From the NCBI GenBank assembly GCA_009774375.1, contig VSNO01000062.1:1-23762 (forward strand): a stretch of 23,762 nucleotides of DNA. The letters are read 5' to 3'. The notes below the pieces were generated by a model. It ran no database searches. It saw only the letters and a list, made by a program, of their open reading frames with translations, and was not told the origin of the DNA. Source of the DNA: Lachnospiraceae bacterium (GTDB taxonomy: Bacteria > Bacillota > Clostridia > Lachnospirales > Lachnospiraceae). Shown one piece after another: positions 13,878-21,601 of this stretch. Position 1 is the stretch's first letter; every line of letters begins with the position of its first letter. The position numbers were made by a program, and so were the translations under genes.

Positions 13878-15914
13878 TTATTTCCAGAAGCTGAATGCCC
13901 GTTCCAGCGCATAGTAAAAATCGGGGTGATACGTCCGCGTATAGCCGAACGGACCCGCGATCGCCCGGAAAAAGGATACCGCAAAGGAATAGACCGCCGT
14001 CAGGAACAGGAGCGTCAACAGGAAAGAAGTCACTTCCTGATCCGCGCGGCTGACGATATTGGCGGTGAGCAGGATCGCTGCAATACACAGGATGGGCGCG
14101 ACTTCCGAGGTGTAGCGCCACTCGACGCCGGAATTCAACAGCATCAGGACCAGCATCACAATACCGGTTCCGGCGCTGAAAGCCAGCGCTATGCAGGGAA
14201 ATGCGTCATGGTCTGTCCGCCATTTTTTCCACACGAACGGCATGAACAATGTCCACAGCAGCGGCGTCTGGCCTGTGAGCGATGTCAGGCCGGGACCGAT
14301 AAAAAAGTGTCCGGCATAATTGTTCGCGCTGTCCGGTGAGAAGACATATGGAAATACGGCACTGAAATGGAGCGGCTGAAAGAGTCCGAGCCAGAGCAAT
14401 GTCGGCACTTCATACAGCGAGCTGGTACCGTGGACCTGATCCTGCGCCGTGAGCTGGTATTTGACGCCAAATTCGAAGATACTGTCAAAACGAAGATAGT
14501 TGTATGCCGCAAGGGCGCTGCCGATTACCAGATAAGGGATCAGAAGCACGGTCATGTCCGCGATGGCTGCCTTTCTTTTCTCCATGATCACTCGGATCCC
14601 GAACGGTATGATCAGCAGCGTGTACATTAACAGCGGCGGCCTGCAGCCTACGGCCAGTGACAGGCAGACTGCACCGAGAAACAGGAGCAGCCTGTTCGTC
14701 CGCCTGCCTGTGTACCAGAATGCAAAGCAGCAGAAGCCTGCGGCGACAAACATCAGTCCTACCGCGTACAGCACCATGTAAAACGACGGTTCCGCGGCAA
14801 AATGAAAGATATTGACCGCCGCGTTCAGGATCGTCAGGGCAGTCATCTCCATTCCGAACGGCATATCTGCCACGGCGCGGCGCATGATCCGGATCAGAGT
14901 GATGTCGAGAAACAGCATGTAGACCGCGTATGAGACCATGACGACGATATTGCACTGCAGATATGTCCCGGTGATCAGTTTATAAGGCACAAAGAACAGC
15001 AGTGCGGGTACGACGCCAAAATAGCAGTAATATTTGCCGTTATAATATGCCGTATCCCAGGAGTACTCGACGCCCTGCGTCTGCCGCACGCTGGTATCAT
15101 AAGGATTTTCAAGCGCTCTCAGACTGTCGCTGACATCGATGTCAAGATGCAGCTGCCGTTTGATCAGGACATCTGTAAAATCACAGTTGTACATCAGATT
15201 GAGCCTGACATCGCCGTAGGAGTTGTTATATATGATGATGGAGATCAATAAGAAAACCGCGCATACTGCCGCCAGAACAATATTGTGTTTCCAGTTTTTT
15301 GCGGTTGACAAAAAGAATCCGCTCCTGCCGATCAGATAGATGCCGGATGCGATCAGGAACAGCGCCATAAACCGTGTCACAAGGAAACAAAACGGTACCG
15401 GCTTATTCACCTGTATCTCCTTCAGCGAAAAGCTGTAGCCATCCTCAAGACCGTCAAGCCTTATGATCATTTCAGCCGATCTTCCGCTGAGGTGGCATAC
15501 AAACCATTTTGTCCTGTCCACCCCTGTCACATATTCGCGGTCAAAACTCCTGTAAAACTTTGCGTTCGCCTCATCTGTATAGCAGACCACATAATGGAGT
15601 ACACTGTCTGGAATCGTCAGATCCATATAGATACTGCCGATCGTCGTATCAATGTCTTTTATGTGAATGAATACACTGCCGCCATAGTCGCTTCTGCAGG
15701 TGACGGTCCCTTCCGCGGTATTTACGTCCGCATTCGTGATCTCCAGCTGATCAAGCGTGTACTTTTTCTGCTCGTATGTCCCTGAAGGATTCAGACCCAT
15801 CCGAAACGAGTTTGCATTGCACACAAACACTTCTGTCAGGACACATATGATAAATATGATCGACAGAGTGATCATATGTTTGCGGTTCACAGCTGTATTT
15901 TCCATTTGCTTCAT
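13878..15914 (-). CDS. Large polytopic membrane protein, GT-C glycosyltransferase-like
   Basis: The 678-residue protein has one N-terminal membrane helix and an extracytoplasmic beta-rich region (about 40-175). At least ten hydrophobic helices follow. The segment around ENPYDTSVRQ, YSWDTAYYNGKYYCYFG and VVPALLFFVPYK resembles the acceptor-side loop of uncharacterised Clostridia relatives of the GT39/PMT (GT-C) fold, which use polyprenyl-phosphate sugars to glycosylate proteins or cell-wall polymers. I cannot confirm catalytic acidic residues, so the role is tentative. The ATG at 15914 and a second ATG three codons later both follow GGAAAGGAA; the second has better spacing. The hemerythrin gene lies 84 nt downstream with its own promoter. 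The frame appears intact, unlike many neighbours. Confidence 0.7.
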   Translation of the reverse strand: MKQMENTAVNRKHMITLSIIFIICVLTEVFVCNANSFRMGLNPSGTYEQKKYTLDQLEITNADVNTAEGTVTCRSDYGGSVFIHIKDIDTTIGSIYMDLTIPDSVLHYVVCYTDEANAKFYRSFDREYVTGVDRTKWFVCHLSGRSAEMIIRLDGLEDGYSFSLKEIQVNKPVPFCFLVTRFMALFLIASGIYLIGRSGFFLSTAKNWKHNIVLAAVCAVFLLISIIIYNNSYGDVRLNLMYNCDFTDVLIKRQLHLDIDVSDSLRALENPYDTSVRQTQGVEYSWDTAYYNGKYYCYFGVVPALLFFVPYKLITGTYLQCNIVVMVSYAVYMLFLDITLIRIMRRAVADMPFGMEMTALTILNAAVNIFHFAAEPSFYMVLYAVGLMFVAAGFCCFAFWYTGRRTNRLLLFLGAVCLSLAVGCRPPLLMYTLLIIPFGIRVIMEKRKAAIADMTVLLIPYLVIGSALAAYNYLRFDSIFEFGVKYQLTAQDQVHGTSSLYEVPTLLWLGLFQPLHFSAVFPYVFSPDSANNYAGHFFIGPGLTSLTGQTPLLWTLFMPFVWKKWRTDHDAFPCIALAFSAGTGIVMLVLMLLNSGVEWRYTSEVAPILCIAAILLTANIVSRADQEVTSFLLTLLFLTAVYSFAVSFFRAIAGPFGYTRTYHPDFYYALERAFSFWK

Positions 15915-15962
15915 GTTCCTTTCCCGTATGTATCCTGTCAGGTGCGGATTCCCTGTAGAGTC

Positions 15963-16514
15963 CTACTCTTCCCGAAACTCTCTGATGGCGGTCTCATAGA
16001 GGTTGCGGCCCTCGGAGTCTATGACGACGATGACGGGGAAGTTCTCCACCTGCAGTCTGCGGATGGCTTCTGTGCCCAGATCGTCGTAGGCAACGACTTC
16101 CGACGCAGTGATGGATCTGGATAAGAGGGCGCCCGCGCCGCCGACCGCTGCAAAGTAGACAGCCTTGTTGCGCACGATCGCCTCCCTGACGGCATCGCTC
16201 CGTTTTCCTTTTCCGATCATTCCTTTCAGGCCAAGATCGAGTAATTCCGGTGTGTATTTATCCATACGGCTGGCTGTCGTGGGACCTGCGGAGCCGATGG
16301 GGCGACCGTCCCTGGCGGGCGATGGTCCCATGTAATAGATGATATTGTGCGCCATTTCGACCGGCAGTGGTTCGCCGTGCTCCAGCGCTTCGTACATGCG
16401 AAGGTGCGCGGCATCCCGCGCGGTGTAGATGGTTCCGGTTATATATACGTAATCTCCCGCTCTCAGGGACTGTGCGTCCTCGTCAGTGAGGGGGGCGTTG
16501 ATGTATCTGTCCAT
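15963..16514 (-). CDS. fumB: Fumarate hydratase, class I, beta subunit (C-terminal domain)
   Basis: This 183-residue subunit matches the C-terminal domain of class I fumarases/tartrate dehydratases, separate in many anaerobes. Visible features are GDYVYITGTIYTARDAAH, the PVEMAHNIIYYMGP loop, GSAGPTTASRMD and the GMIGKGKRS motif. With the alpha subunit it interconverts fumarate and malate using an oxygen-labile [4Fe-4S] cluster in the cytoplasm. The start at 16514 has CAGGAG upstream. The alpha gene is 106 nt upstream on the same strand, with a hairpin between them, so the pair is one transcription unit. The symbol is by function; many annotations use fumB or ttdB-like names. The length is normal and no damage is seen. 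Confidence 0.88.
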   Translation of the reverse strand: MDRYINAPLTDEDAQSLRAGDYVYITGTIYTARDAAHLRMYEALEHGEPLPVEMAHNIIYYMGPSPARDGRPIGSAGPTTASRMDKYTPELLDLGLKGMIGKGKRSDAVREAIVRNKAVYFAAVGGAGALLSRSITASEVVAYDDLGTEAIRRLQVENFPVIVVIDSEGRNLYETAIREFREE

Positions 16515-16556
16515 TTTTTGTTCTCCTGATTCTGTTTATTTTGTTTGTAGGAACAG

Positions 16557-16578
16557 TTCCTTAATACGCGCTAAGGAA
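16557..16578 (-). other. Hairpin between fumarase alpha and beta genes
   Basis: TTCCTTA (16557-16563) pairs with TAAGGAA (16572-16578) around an 8-nt loop in the 106-nt gap between the two subunit genes. No U-run follows on the minus strand, so it may protect or process the transcript rather than terminate it. Confidence 0.3.
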
Positions 16579-16620
16579 TTGTATAGAAATAACATGTACA
16601 GGTTATTTCAACACAGTTTC

Positions 16621-17463
16621 TCAGATGGTGCGCACTGCATGACGGTTGACGTGGCAGCATATGTTTATGGCTACCGGCAGTCCGGCTATGTGTGTCGGGT
16701 AGGTGTTGATGTTGACAGCGAGCGCGGTCGTGGTGCCGCCGAGTCCGCCGGGTCCTATGCCGGTGCGGTTGATCTTTTCCAGAAGCTCTTCTTCCATTTC
16801 TTTTACATAGGGGATATCGGAGCGCTGGTCCACAGGTCTTGTGAGCGCTTTTTTGGCCAGGAGCGCGCATTTCTCAAAGGTTCCGCCGACGCCGACGCCG
16901 ACGACCATAGGCGGACAGGCGTTGGGACCGGCATCTTTTACGGCTGTGAGGACTGCGTTCTTTACACCCTCGATGCCGTCGGCGGGTTTGAGCATAAAGA
17001 CACGGCTCATGTTCTCGCTGCCGAAGCCCTTGGGGGCGACGGTGATCTTTACGCTGTCCCCGGCTGTCATCTCATAGTGGATGACGGCGGGGGTGTTATC
17101 TTTGGTGTTCTCGCGCAGCAGCGGATCCTTCACGACAGATTTTCGCAGAAAACCCTCTGCGTAACCCTGGCGGACGCCTTCATTGACCGCATCCTGGAGG
17201 TTTCCGCCCTCGAAGTGTACGTCTTGTCCGATCTCCATGAAAATGACTGCCATCCCTGTGTCCTGGCAGATCGGGATCATGTCATCGCCTGCGATCTGCA
17301 GATTGTCCTGGAGCTGGTTCAATATTTGTCTTCCAAGCGGGCTTTTTTCCGTGACCGCGGCGTTCCTGAGCGCGCAGTCCATGTCGGGGGTGAGGCAGTG
17401 GTTGGCCTCGATGCACATCTCTTTGATGTTCTGTGTGATCTCTGATACGTTGATCGTCTTCAT
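16621..17463 (-). CDS. fumA: Fumarate hydratase, class I, alpha subunit ([4Fe-4S] catalytic domain)
   Basis: The 280-residue protein matches the N-terminal catalytic domain of class I fumarase. Visible motifs are ICQDTGMAVIF (cluster cysteine at about 66), NACPPMVVGVGVGGTFEKC (second cysteine) and NRTGIGPGGLGG near the C-terminus. These are followed by THIAGLPVAINICCHVNRH, which holds the expected third cluster cysteine region. It hydrates fumarate to malate, or the reverse, together with the beta subunit encoded just downstream. Only a weak AGGG lies before the ATG at 17463, so expression may be modest. YbaK lies about 80 nt upstream on the same strand. The protein looks complete. Confidence 0.9.
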   Translation of the reverse strand: MKTINVSEITQNIKEMCIEANHCLTPDMDCALRNAAVTEKSPLGRQILNQLQDNLQIAGDDMIPICQDTGMAVIFMEIGQDVHFEGGNLQDAVNEGVRQGYAEGFLRKSVVKDPLLRENTKDNTPAVIHYEMTAGDSVKITVAPKGFGSENMSRVFMLKPADGIEGVKNAVLTAVKDAGPNACPPMVVGVGVGGTFEKCALLAKKALTRPVDQRSDIPYVKEMEEELLEKINRTGIGPGGLGGTTTALAVNINTYPTHIAGLPVAINICCHVNRHAVRTI

Positions 17464-17542
17464 ATCTGTTGCCCTGTAACTGATTGAGGGACTATTGGTT
17501 TATAGTATGTCCCGCATCGTTACGTTGTCCTTTCTAAATTGA

Positions 17543-18046
17543 TTATTTTAGTTTCAATATGATGTCCGCGAACTCTGCGCCGGAGGCTGCCGCCAGATCC
17601 TGCGGGGCGAGCTCCAGCTGCATGCCGAGTTTTCCGCCGCTCACGATGATCCTGTCAAGGCTCCGGGCATTCTGGTCGATGCGCGTGACGTACTGTTTTT
17701 TCATGCCGACCGCGGTGCAGCCGCCCCTGATATAGCCTGTGACAGCGTTAATGTCCCTGACGTGGAGCATCGCCACGGATTTTTCCCCGACGGATCGCGC
17801 CGCCTTTTTCATGTCGAGTTCCTCTGCTATGGGTATGACAAACACGTAATAGTTCTTGCTGGCGCCCTGTGTGACCAGGGTCTTGTAGACTTTTTCGTGC
17901 GGCAGGCCGAGCATGTCTGCGATCTGAATGGCGTCTATGAACTCGTCGCACTCGTAGGTGTATGTCGTGTACGGTATTTTTTTCGTGTCCAGTATGCGCA
18001 TTGCGTTTGTCTTATTTTTGGTCTTGTCTTCATTTTGTCTTGCCAT
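17543..18046 (-). CDS. ybaK: Cys-tRNA(Pro)/Cys-tRNA deacylase, YbaK/EbsC family
   Basis: The 167-residue protein matches the YbaK family over its length. Typical segments are ATGs-like ILDTKKIPYTTYTYE near the start, GLPHEKVYKTLV, KNYYVFVIPIAEELDMKKAA, RDINAVTGYIRGGCTAVG and the C-terminal DRIIVSGGKLGMQLELAP. YbaK hydrolyses Cys wrongly attached to tRNA(Pro) and so protects translation accuracy in the cytoplasm. The start has AAAGGAG with 8-nt spacing. The gene starts 17 nt inside the end of the broken nuclease frame, which suggests translational coupling. No damage is seen. Confidence 0.9.
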   Translation of the reverse strand: MARQNEDKTKNKTNAMRILDTKKIPYTTYTYECDEFIDAIQIADMLGLPHEKVYKTLVTQGASKNYYVFVIPIAEELDMKKAARSVGEKSVAMLHVRDINAVTGYIRGGCTAVGMKKQYVTRIDQNARSLDRIIVSGGKLGMQLELAPQDLAAASGAEFADIILKLK

Positions 18047-18329
18047 CAGTAATGCTCCTTTTCTGATAGATCTCCAGGATCCGTTTTCCGCCCTGGGTGA
18101 TCTCGTGAATACCTGTCATTTTGTTTTTGTTGAAATTAAAGCTAAGCAGATATCCGGCATCAACGCCATAATAATCCAGATATTCAAATAATTGTTTTTC
18201 GCCCCGCTTATGATATTCGCTGCCATGCCATATCTTTAACTCTATAATAAACTGTTTGCCACGGTAATCGACGATGACATCCGTCCGTCTATATTTCTGA
18301 AAGAAAGAGATCATATAATTTTGTCTCAA
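18030..18329 (-). pseudogene. PD-(D/E)XK nuclease domain split from the AAA ATPase
   Basis: This 99-codon frame holds the C-terminal half of an AAA-ATPase/nuclease protein. It carries RRTDVIVDYRGKQFIIELKIW, the Asp and Glu-x-Lys core of PD-(D/E)XK nucleases, then EYLDYYGVDAGYLLSFNFNK. In full-length relatives roughly 80-100 residues separate the ATPase from this core. Here the ATPase frame ends at 18289 and this frame overlaps it, so the spacer is lost along with frame. The first dozen codons, before RRTD, are out-of-frame ATPase sequence. It ends 17 nt inside ybaK. It has no ribosome site of its own. Confidence 0.75.
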
Positions 18330-19407
18330 ATATCCGGTTCTTTACTGCAACGATTCCGTTTCTTTCTTTTAAGAAGGCAAACGTGATGCCTAAGCTGATC
18401 AGATCGTTGTCCCTCTCAAACGGATAGACACTTCCACTGAACAATATATTCTGGATCATCTGTCTTAATTTGGGATATTCCGCTAATTTTTTGATCATAT
18501 CGTCAAATAATGTATTGGGCTCTTTTCGCAGGAGTAGCTCGGCTGCCACGATCCCTCTGTGTGTCCATACAGACTGTCTGTCAGGAAAATCTTCTGTTAC
18601 TGCGAGCCTTTCGTCCGCAATCTGACAAAGGCGTGATACCAGATAGGGATATCCGGAGGTATACTCATAAATCTGCCTGCTGATCTGGTCAATGTCCATT
18701 CCTGTCCGATGATCCTTTTCGTACTCCGTGAGCATGACCGATATGTCATCGGGCAGAAGATCCATGCTGATCGTAAAATCTGCCGCGATATTCCATGGAC
18801 TGTTGTATTTTGATTCTTCACCAGGGCGCAGTTTCACCTTTAGATTTTTTATGTCATAAACGCCCGCTAATATAACGGACTGGAAAGTACGATCTGTTCC
18901 TTTCATCCGTTCCAGATACTTATTTCTCAATAGTCCCAAAAAGGACAGAAAAATCTGATTGTCTGAACTCTTATCCACCTCGTCTATGACCAGTATGATC
19001 TCCTGCCCGGCGCTGCCGCAGAGACAGGTGATCCGCTCACCCAGATCATCCAGTGGAAACTGTTCCGAAATGGGGTGATACCAGTCGTCCAGCAGCGCCT
19101 GACTCACTTTTTGAGTCCTTAACACGCGGCCGATCTTCCGGACAAGTCCTGCTGCCAGCGTATACAGTGATACGAACAGTTCATCACAAGTCTCAAAACT
19201 GAGTGGTATGACCAGATAGCGGTCTTGTATCCGCTGCTCCAGCATGTACAAAGTCGTCGTTTTACCGTATTGTCTTCCGCAGTTGATCGTAAAATATTTC
19301 CCTGCCTGTATATATTCCGTGATGATCGCATCGATACTGCTGCTGATATCTGCCGTATAATTCTTTTCTGGAATGCAGAGACCGGTGGTATTGAATGTTT
19401 TATGCAT
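18289..19407 (-). CDS. AAA-type ATPase of the ATPase/PD-(D/E)XK family, truncated before its nuclease domain
   Basis: The 372-residue protein has a Walker A of GRQYGKTTT, about 43 residues in, and a Walker B of IILVIDEVDK. STAND-like segments such as YTSGYPYLVSRLCQIAD and a winged-helix-like region (GITFAFLKERNGIVAVKNRI) follow. It ends at LYDLFLSEI, where relatives run on into a spacer and nuclease domain; that domain is found in another frame at 18030-18329. This family is common in gut Clostridia and Bacteroidetes; its cellular role is unsettled, with mobile-element or defence links proposed. The start at 19407 has AAAAGGTGAT. A 127-bp inverted-repeat element lies just upstream of its promoter region. 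Confidence 0.8.
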   Translation of the reverse strand: MHKTFNTTGLCIPEKNYTADISSSIDAIITEYIQAGKYFTINCGRQYGKTTTLYMLEQRIQDRYLVIPLSFETCDELFVSLYTLAAGLVRKIGRVLRTQKVSQALLDDWYHPISEQFPLDDLGERITCLCGSAGQEIILVIDEVDKSSDNQIFLSFLGLLRNKYLERMKGTDRTFQSVILAGVYDIKNLKVKLRPGEESKYNSPWNIAADFTISMDLLPDDISVMLTEYEKDHRTGMDIDQISRQIYEYTSGYPYLVSRLCQIADERLAVTEDFPDRQSVWTHRGIVAAELLLRKEPNTLFDDMIKKLAEYPKLRQMIQNILFSGSVYPFERDNDLISLGITFAFLKERNGIVAVKNRIFETKLYDLFLSEI

Positions 19408-19431
19408 ATTATCACCTTTTCATGATCTAAT

Positions 19432-19558
19432 TGTCAGGCGTTTGCGAAACGCCTATAGCCGCATGAATACGGCATTTTTTGTTGTCTTCGCAGTTATTCT
19501 GTGAAGTCTTTTTGCTATGCTTAAAAATTGAAGTCACCTGTTTCGCAATTACCTGACA
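19432..19558. repeat. 127-bp MITE-like element with imperfect 19-bp terminal inverted repeats
   Basis: TGTCAGGCGTTTGCGAAAC (19432-19450) and the reverse complement of 19540-19558 (TGTCAGGTAATTGCGAAAC) match at 16 of 19 positions. The interior contains a hairpin (GGCGTTTGCGAAACGCC, 19437-19453), a terminator-like stem (GCCG...CGGC then six Ts, 19458-19480) and CTTCGCAG/CTGTGAAG around 19486-19506. It has no ORF. No clear target-site duplication was seen. Short, structured and non-coding with terminal repeats fits a MITE. The 456-bp gene-free stretch 19408-19863 holds this element and a gene remnant. Confidence 0.5.
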
Positions 19559-19693
19559 CTTATTCTGTAAACCAACATAATATAATATACCAGCTTCCCC
19601 CCCTCCCGTCAATATTTTCAGGGTCTGGGCGCGGTCTAGATCAGACAGAAAGCCGACATACGCTTATAAAATATGAAACTCGGCTGCAAAACG

Positions 19694-19792
19694 GGAACCT
19701 CGGATTGCAAGCGACCATCCTATGATCTGTTTGAAGTAAATGATACCGAAAAATATGCGAATCATACCAATATGCCCGCAAAGGAAGTATAG
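19694..19792 (+). pseudogene. Possible 3' remnant of an unknown gene
   Basis: A plus-strand frame reads KRPSYDLFEVNDTEKYANHTN and closes MPAKEV before TAG at 19790-19792. It looks more protein-like than the flanking DNA, but there is no start or upstream open frame of size. I do not recognise the family. It may be the end of a gene cut by the nearby element. Confidence 0.2.
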
Positions 19793-19863
19793 TGTGATAT
19801 CATCCAAAAGGGCTGATCTTGCTCTGGATTTGCAGATATATTGATGATTGGACGGGGTACAAT

Positions 19864-20907
19864 ATGACAGTAGAAAAAAATGGGATTATTCCGCGGATTT
19901 TACGGGATATGAATGACGGTGTCCTGGTGGTGGACATGCATGGGAAAATTATCTTTCTCAATGACAGGGGATGCAATATGCTCGGCGTGCATGACAATGT
20001 GTCCGGGAAGAATTACGGCAAGGTATTCCTGGAAGACCGGGATAATGGAAACAATGACGGAGTTCATCAGTTTGTTTTGGATGCAGTCTATGACAAAGAG
20101 CATACCCATACCGGCGAAGCCGTGTATCAGGTGGAAAATCAGGAATTAAAATCATTCCGCCTTACTTCCTCTTTCCTGTACGGAGAGGATGGGGAAAAAA
20201 AGATAGGGATTGTGGTAGTTTTTTCTGATGTTACGGAGGTTGCAAAGCTCAACAGGCAGCGAAGGGAGGCTTCCGCCGTATTTTCTGTACTGATGATTTG
20301 TGTATGCGTATATCTGTTCCTTTGGAGTCTGTTGTGCCATCTGAATATGGAGCTGCCCGGACAGGTTATGAGTTTGGTTATCGAGGGTATTTCCATTATC
20401 ATGTTCTTTATTATTCTGAAAACGACCAGCTTTTCCATCCGGGATATCGGATTGAAAATTACAAATGCAAAGGAAACCTTTGTTCCGGATATTGCAATCA
20501 CCCTGGCCGCAGGCGTCCTGCTGGTTGTCGGAAAAGTTATTATCTTACGCATTGTGCCCGGATTTTTTCCGGAGGGTGCTCCGTTCTGGGATTGGAGCGT
20601 AGGAACTTTTGCGGATGTCATTTATCCGTTTACCGTTGTTTTGCAGGAGTTTTTGGCAAGGGGCGTTATGCAGGAAAACCTCAACCGTATTTTTACGGGA
20701 AAATACGCAGGACTTTTGTCAATTGTAGTTTCGGCTCTTGTGTTTGGCGTCCTTCATATTGCCTACGGGTTTCCGTATATGCTGGCGGCATCCCTTCTAT
20801 TGGGAATTTTGGGAATTTTCTACCATAAGCAGGGAAATATCTGGGGTCTGTGTATTATCCATTATGTGCTGGGAGAGATAGCGACTTTTTTGCGTTATCT
20901 GATTTGA
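19864..20907 (+). CDS. PAS domain fused to a CPBP-type membrane protease
   Basis: A PAS sensor domain fills roughly residues 1-115, with NDGVLVVDMHGKIIFLNDRG and IGIVVVFSDVTE typical of PAS. The remaining part has about eight membrane helices with CPBP features: QEFLAR in place of the usual EExxxR, FGVLH (FxxxH) and HYVLGE. CPBP proteins cleave membrane substrates; the first Glu of the EE pair is Gln here, so catalysis may differ. PAS domains bind ligands or sense redox, so activity may be signal-controlled. The ATG at 19864 follows GGGG; a TTG at 19819 with AAAAGGG is an alternative start. The pssA gene begins 31 nt downstream, which suggests a role linked to phosphatidylethanolamine synthesis. 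Confidence 0.75.
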   Translation: MTVEKNGIIPRILRDMNDGVLVVDMHGKIIFLNDRGCNMLGVHDNVSGKNYGKVFLEDRDNGNNDGVHQFVLDAVYDKEHTHTGEAVYQVENQELKSFRLTSSFLYGEDGEKKIGIVVVFSDVTEVAKLNRQRREASAVFSVLMICVCVYLFLWSLLCHLNMELPGQVMSLVIEGISIIMFFIILKTTSFSIRDIGLKITNAKETFVPDIAITLAAGVLLVVGKVIILRIVPGFFPEGAPFWDWSVGTFADVIYPFTVVLQEFLARGVMQENLNRIFTGKYAGLLSIVVSALVFGVLHIAYGFPYMLAASLLLGILGIFYHKQGNIWGLCIIHYVLGEIATFLRYLI

Positions 20908-20938
20908 CACAATGGTTTGATGAAAGGAAACGAAATCT

Positions 20939-21601
20939 ATGGAACGGAAAAACAGGGACAAAAAGGTATGTCTGCTTGGGGTTTATGATTATACGGTATG
21001 GCTGACATACTTTGGTTTATTTATTTCCATTGTGGGGATCATGGAGGGATTGCACGGGAGGAAGACAAAGGCATTATTCTGTTTGGCAGTTTCCGGACTG
21101 TGTGATGCCTTTGACGGGCGGATTGCAAGGAAAAAGACGGACAGGACGGAGGATGAGAAGGCGTTTGGCATCCAGATAGATTCTCTTTGCGATATTGTAT
21201 GTTTTGGTGTCTTTCCTTCGATTATATGTTTTACGCTGGGGGTAAACGGCACGGCGGGAATACCTGTGATTGCGTGGTACTGTATCTGCGGAGTCATACG
21301 GCTGGCACAGTTTAATGTGACGGCACAGGGGCGTTTAGGGGAAACGGAAGAAAAACCTTGTTACAGAGGGCTTCCGATTACTTCTGCGGCCGTGGTGCTG
21401 CCTGTTATGTGCCTGGTTGGGAGATGGATTCCGGCAGTGATTTTTGTCCTGCTTCTGCATCTTTTACTGGCGGCTATGGGACTGCTGTTTATCATTGATC
21501 TGCCGTTTCCCAAATTAAAAGGAAAAGGGCTGGCGTTTTTCGCGGGGATTGTGGCGGCGGCGCTGTTTCTTTTGCTTGCAGGGGAGGCGTGGGGATGCTG
21601 A
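20939..21601 (+). CDS. pssA: CDP-diacylglycerol-serine O-phosphatidyltransferase (phosphatidylserine synthase)
   Basis: The 220-residue membrane protein contains the CDP-alcohol phosphotransferase motif D-x2-DG-x2-AR...G-x3-D-x3-D: D56, D59-G60, A63-R64, G77, D81 and D85. Several hydrophobic helices follow. The enzyme joins serine to CDP-diacylglycerol at the cytoplasmic face of the membrane, giving phosphatidylserine and CMP. The length is normal for the Bacillus-type enzyme. The ATG has GAAAGGAAA upstream. Its stop overlaps the psd start by 7 nt, so the two enzymes of phosphatidylethanolamine synthesis are coupled. It follows the PAS-CPBP gene by 31 nt. Confidence 0.9.
   Translation: MERKNRDKKVCLLGVYDYTVWLTYFGLFISIVGIMEGLHGRKTKALFCLAVSGLCDAFDGRIARKKTDRTEDEKAFGIQIDSLCDIVCFGVFPSIICFTLGVNGTAGIPVIAWYCICGVIRLAQFNVTAQGRLGETEEKPCYRGLPITSAAVVLPVMCLVGRWIPAVIFVLLLHLLLAAMGLLFIIDLPFPKLKGKGLAFFAGIVAAALFLLLAGEAWGC

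Noticed and set aside
16486..17445. Plus-strand 319-aa frame over the fumarase alpha gene
   Set aside because: Shadow of fumA; Asp/Val/Gly-rich composition and no ribosome site.
17480..17510. Palindromic GGGAC...GTCCC upstream of fumA
   Set aside because: The stem is imperfect, and it could not be told apart from a chance repeat or a regulatory site.
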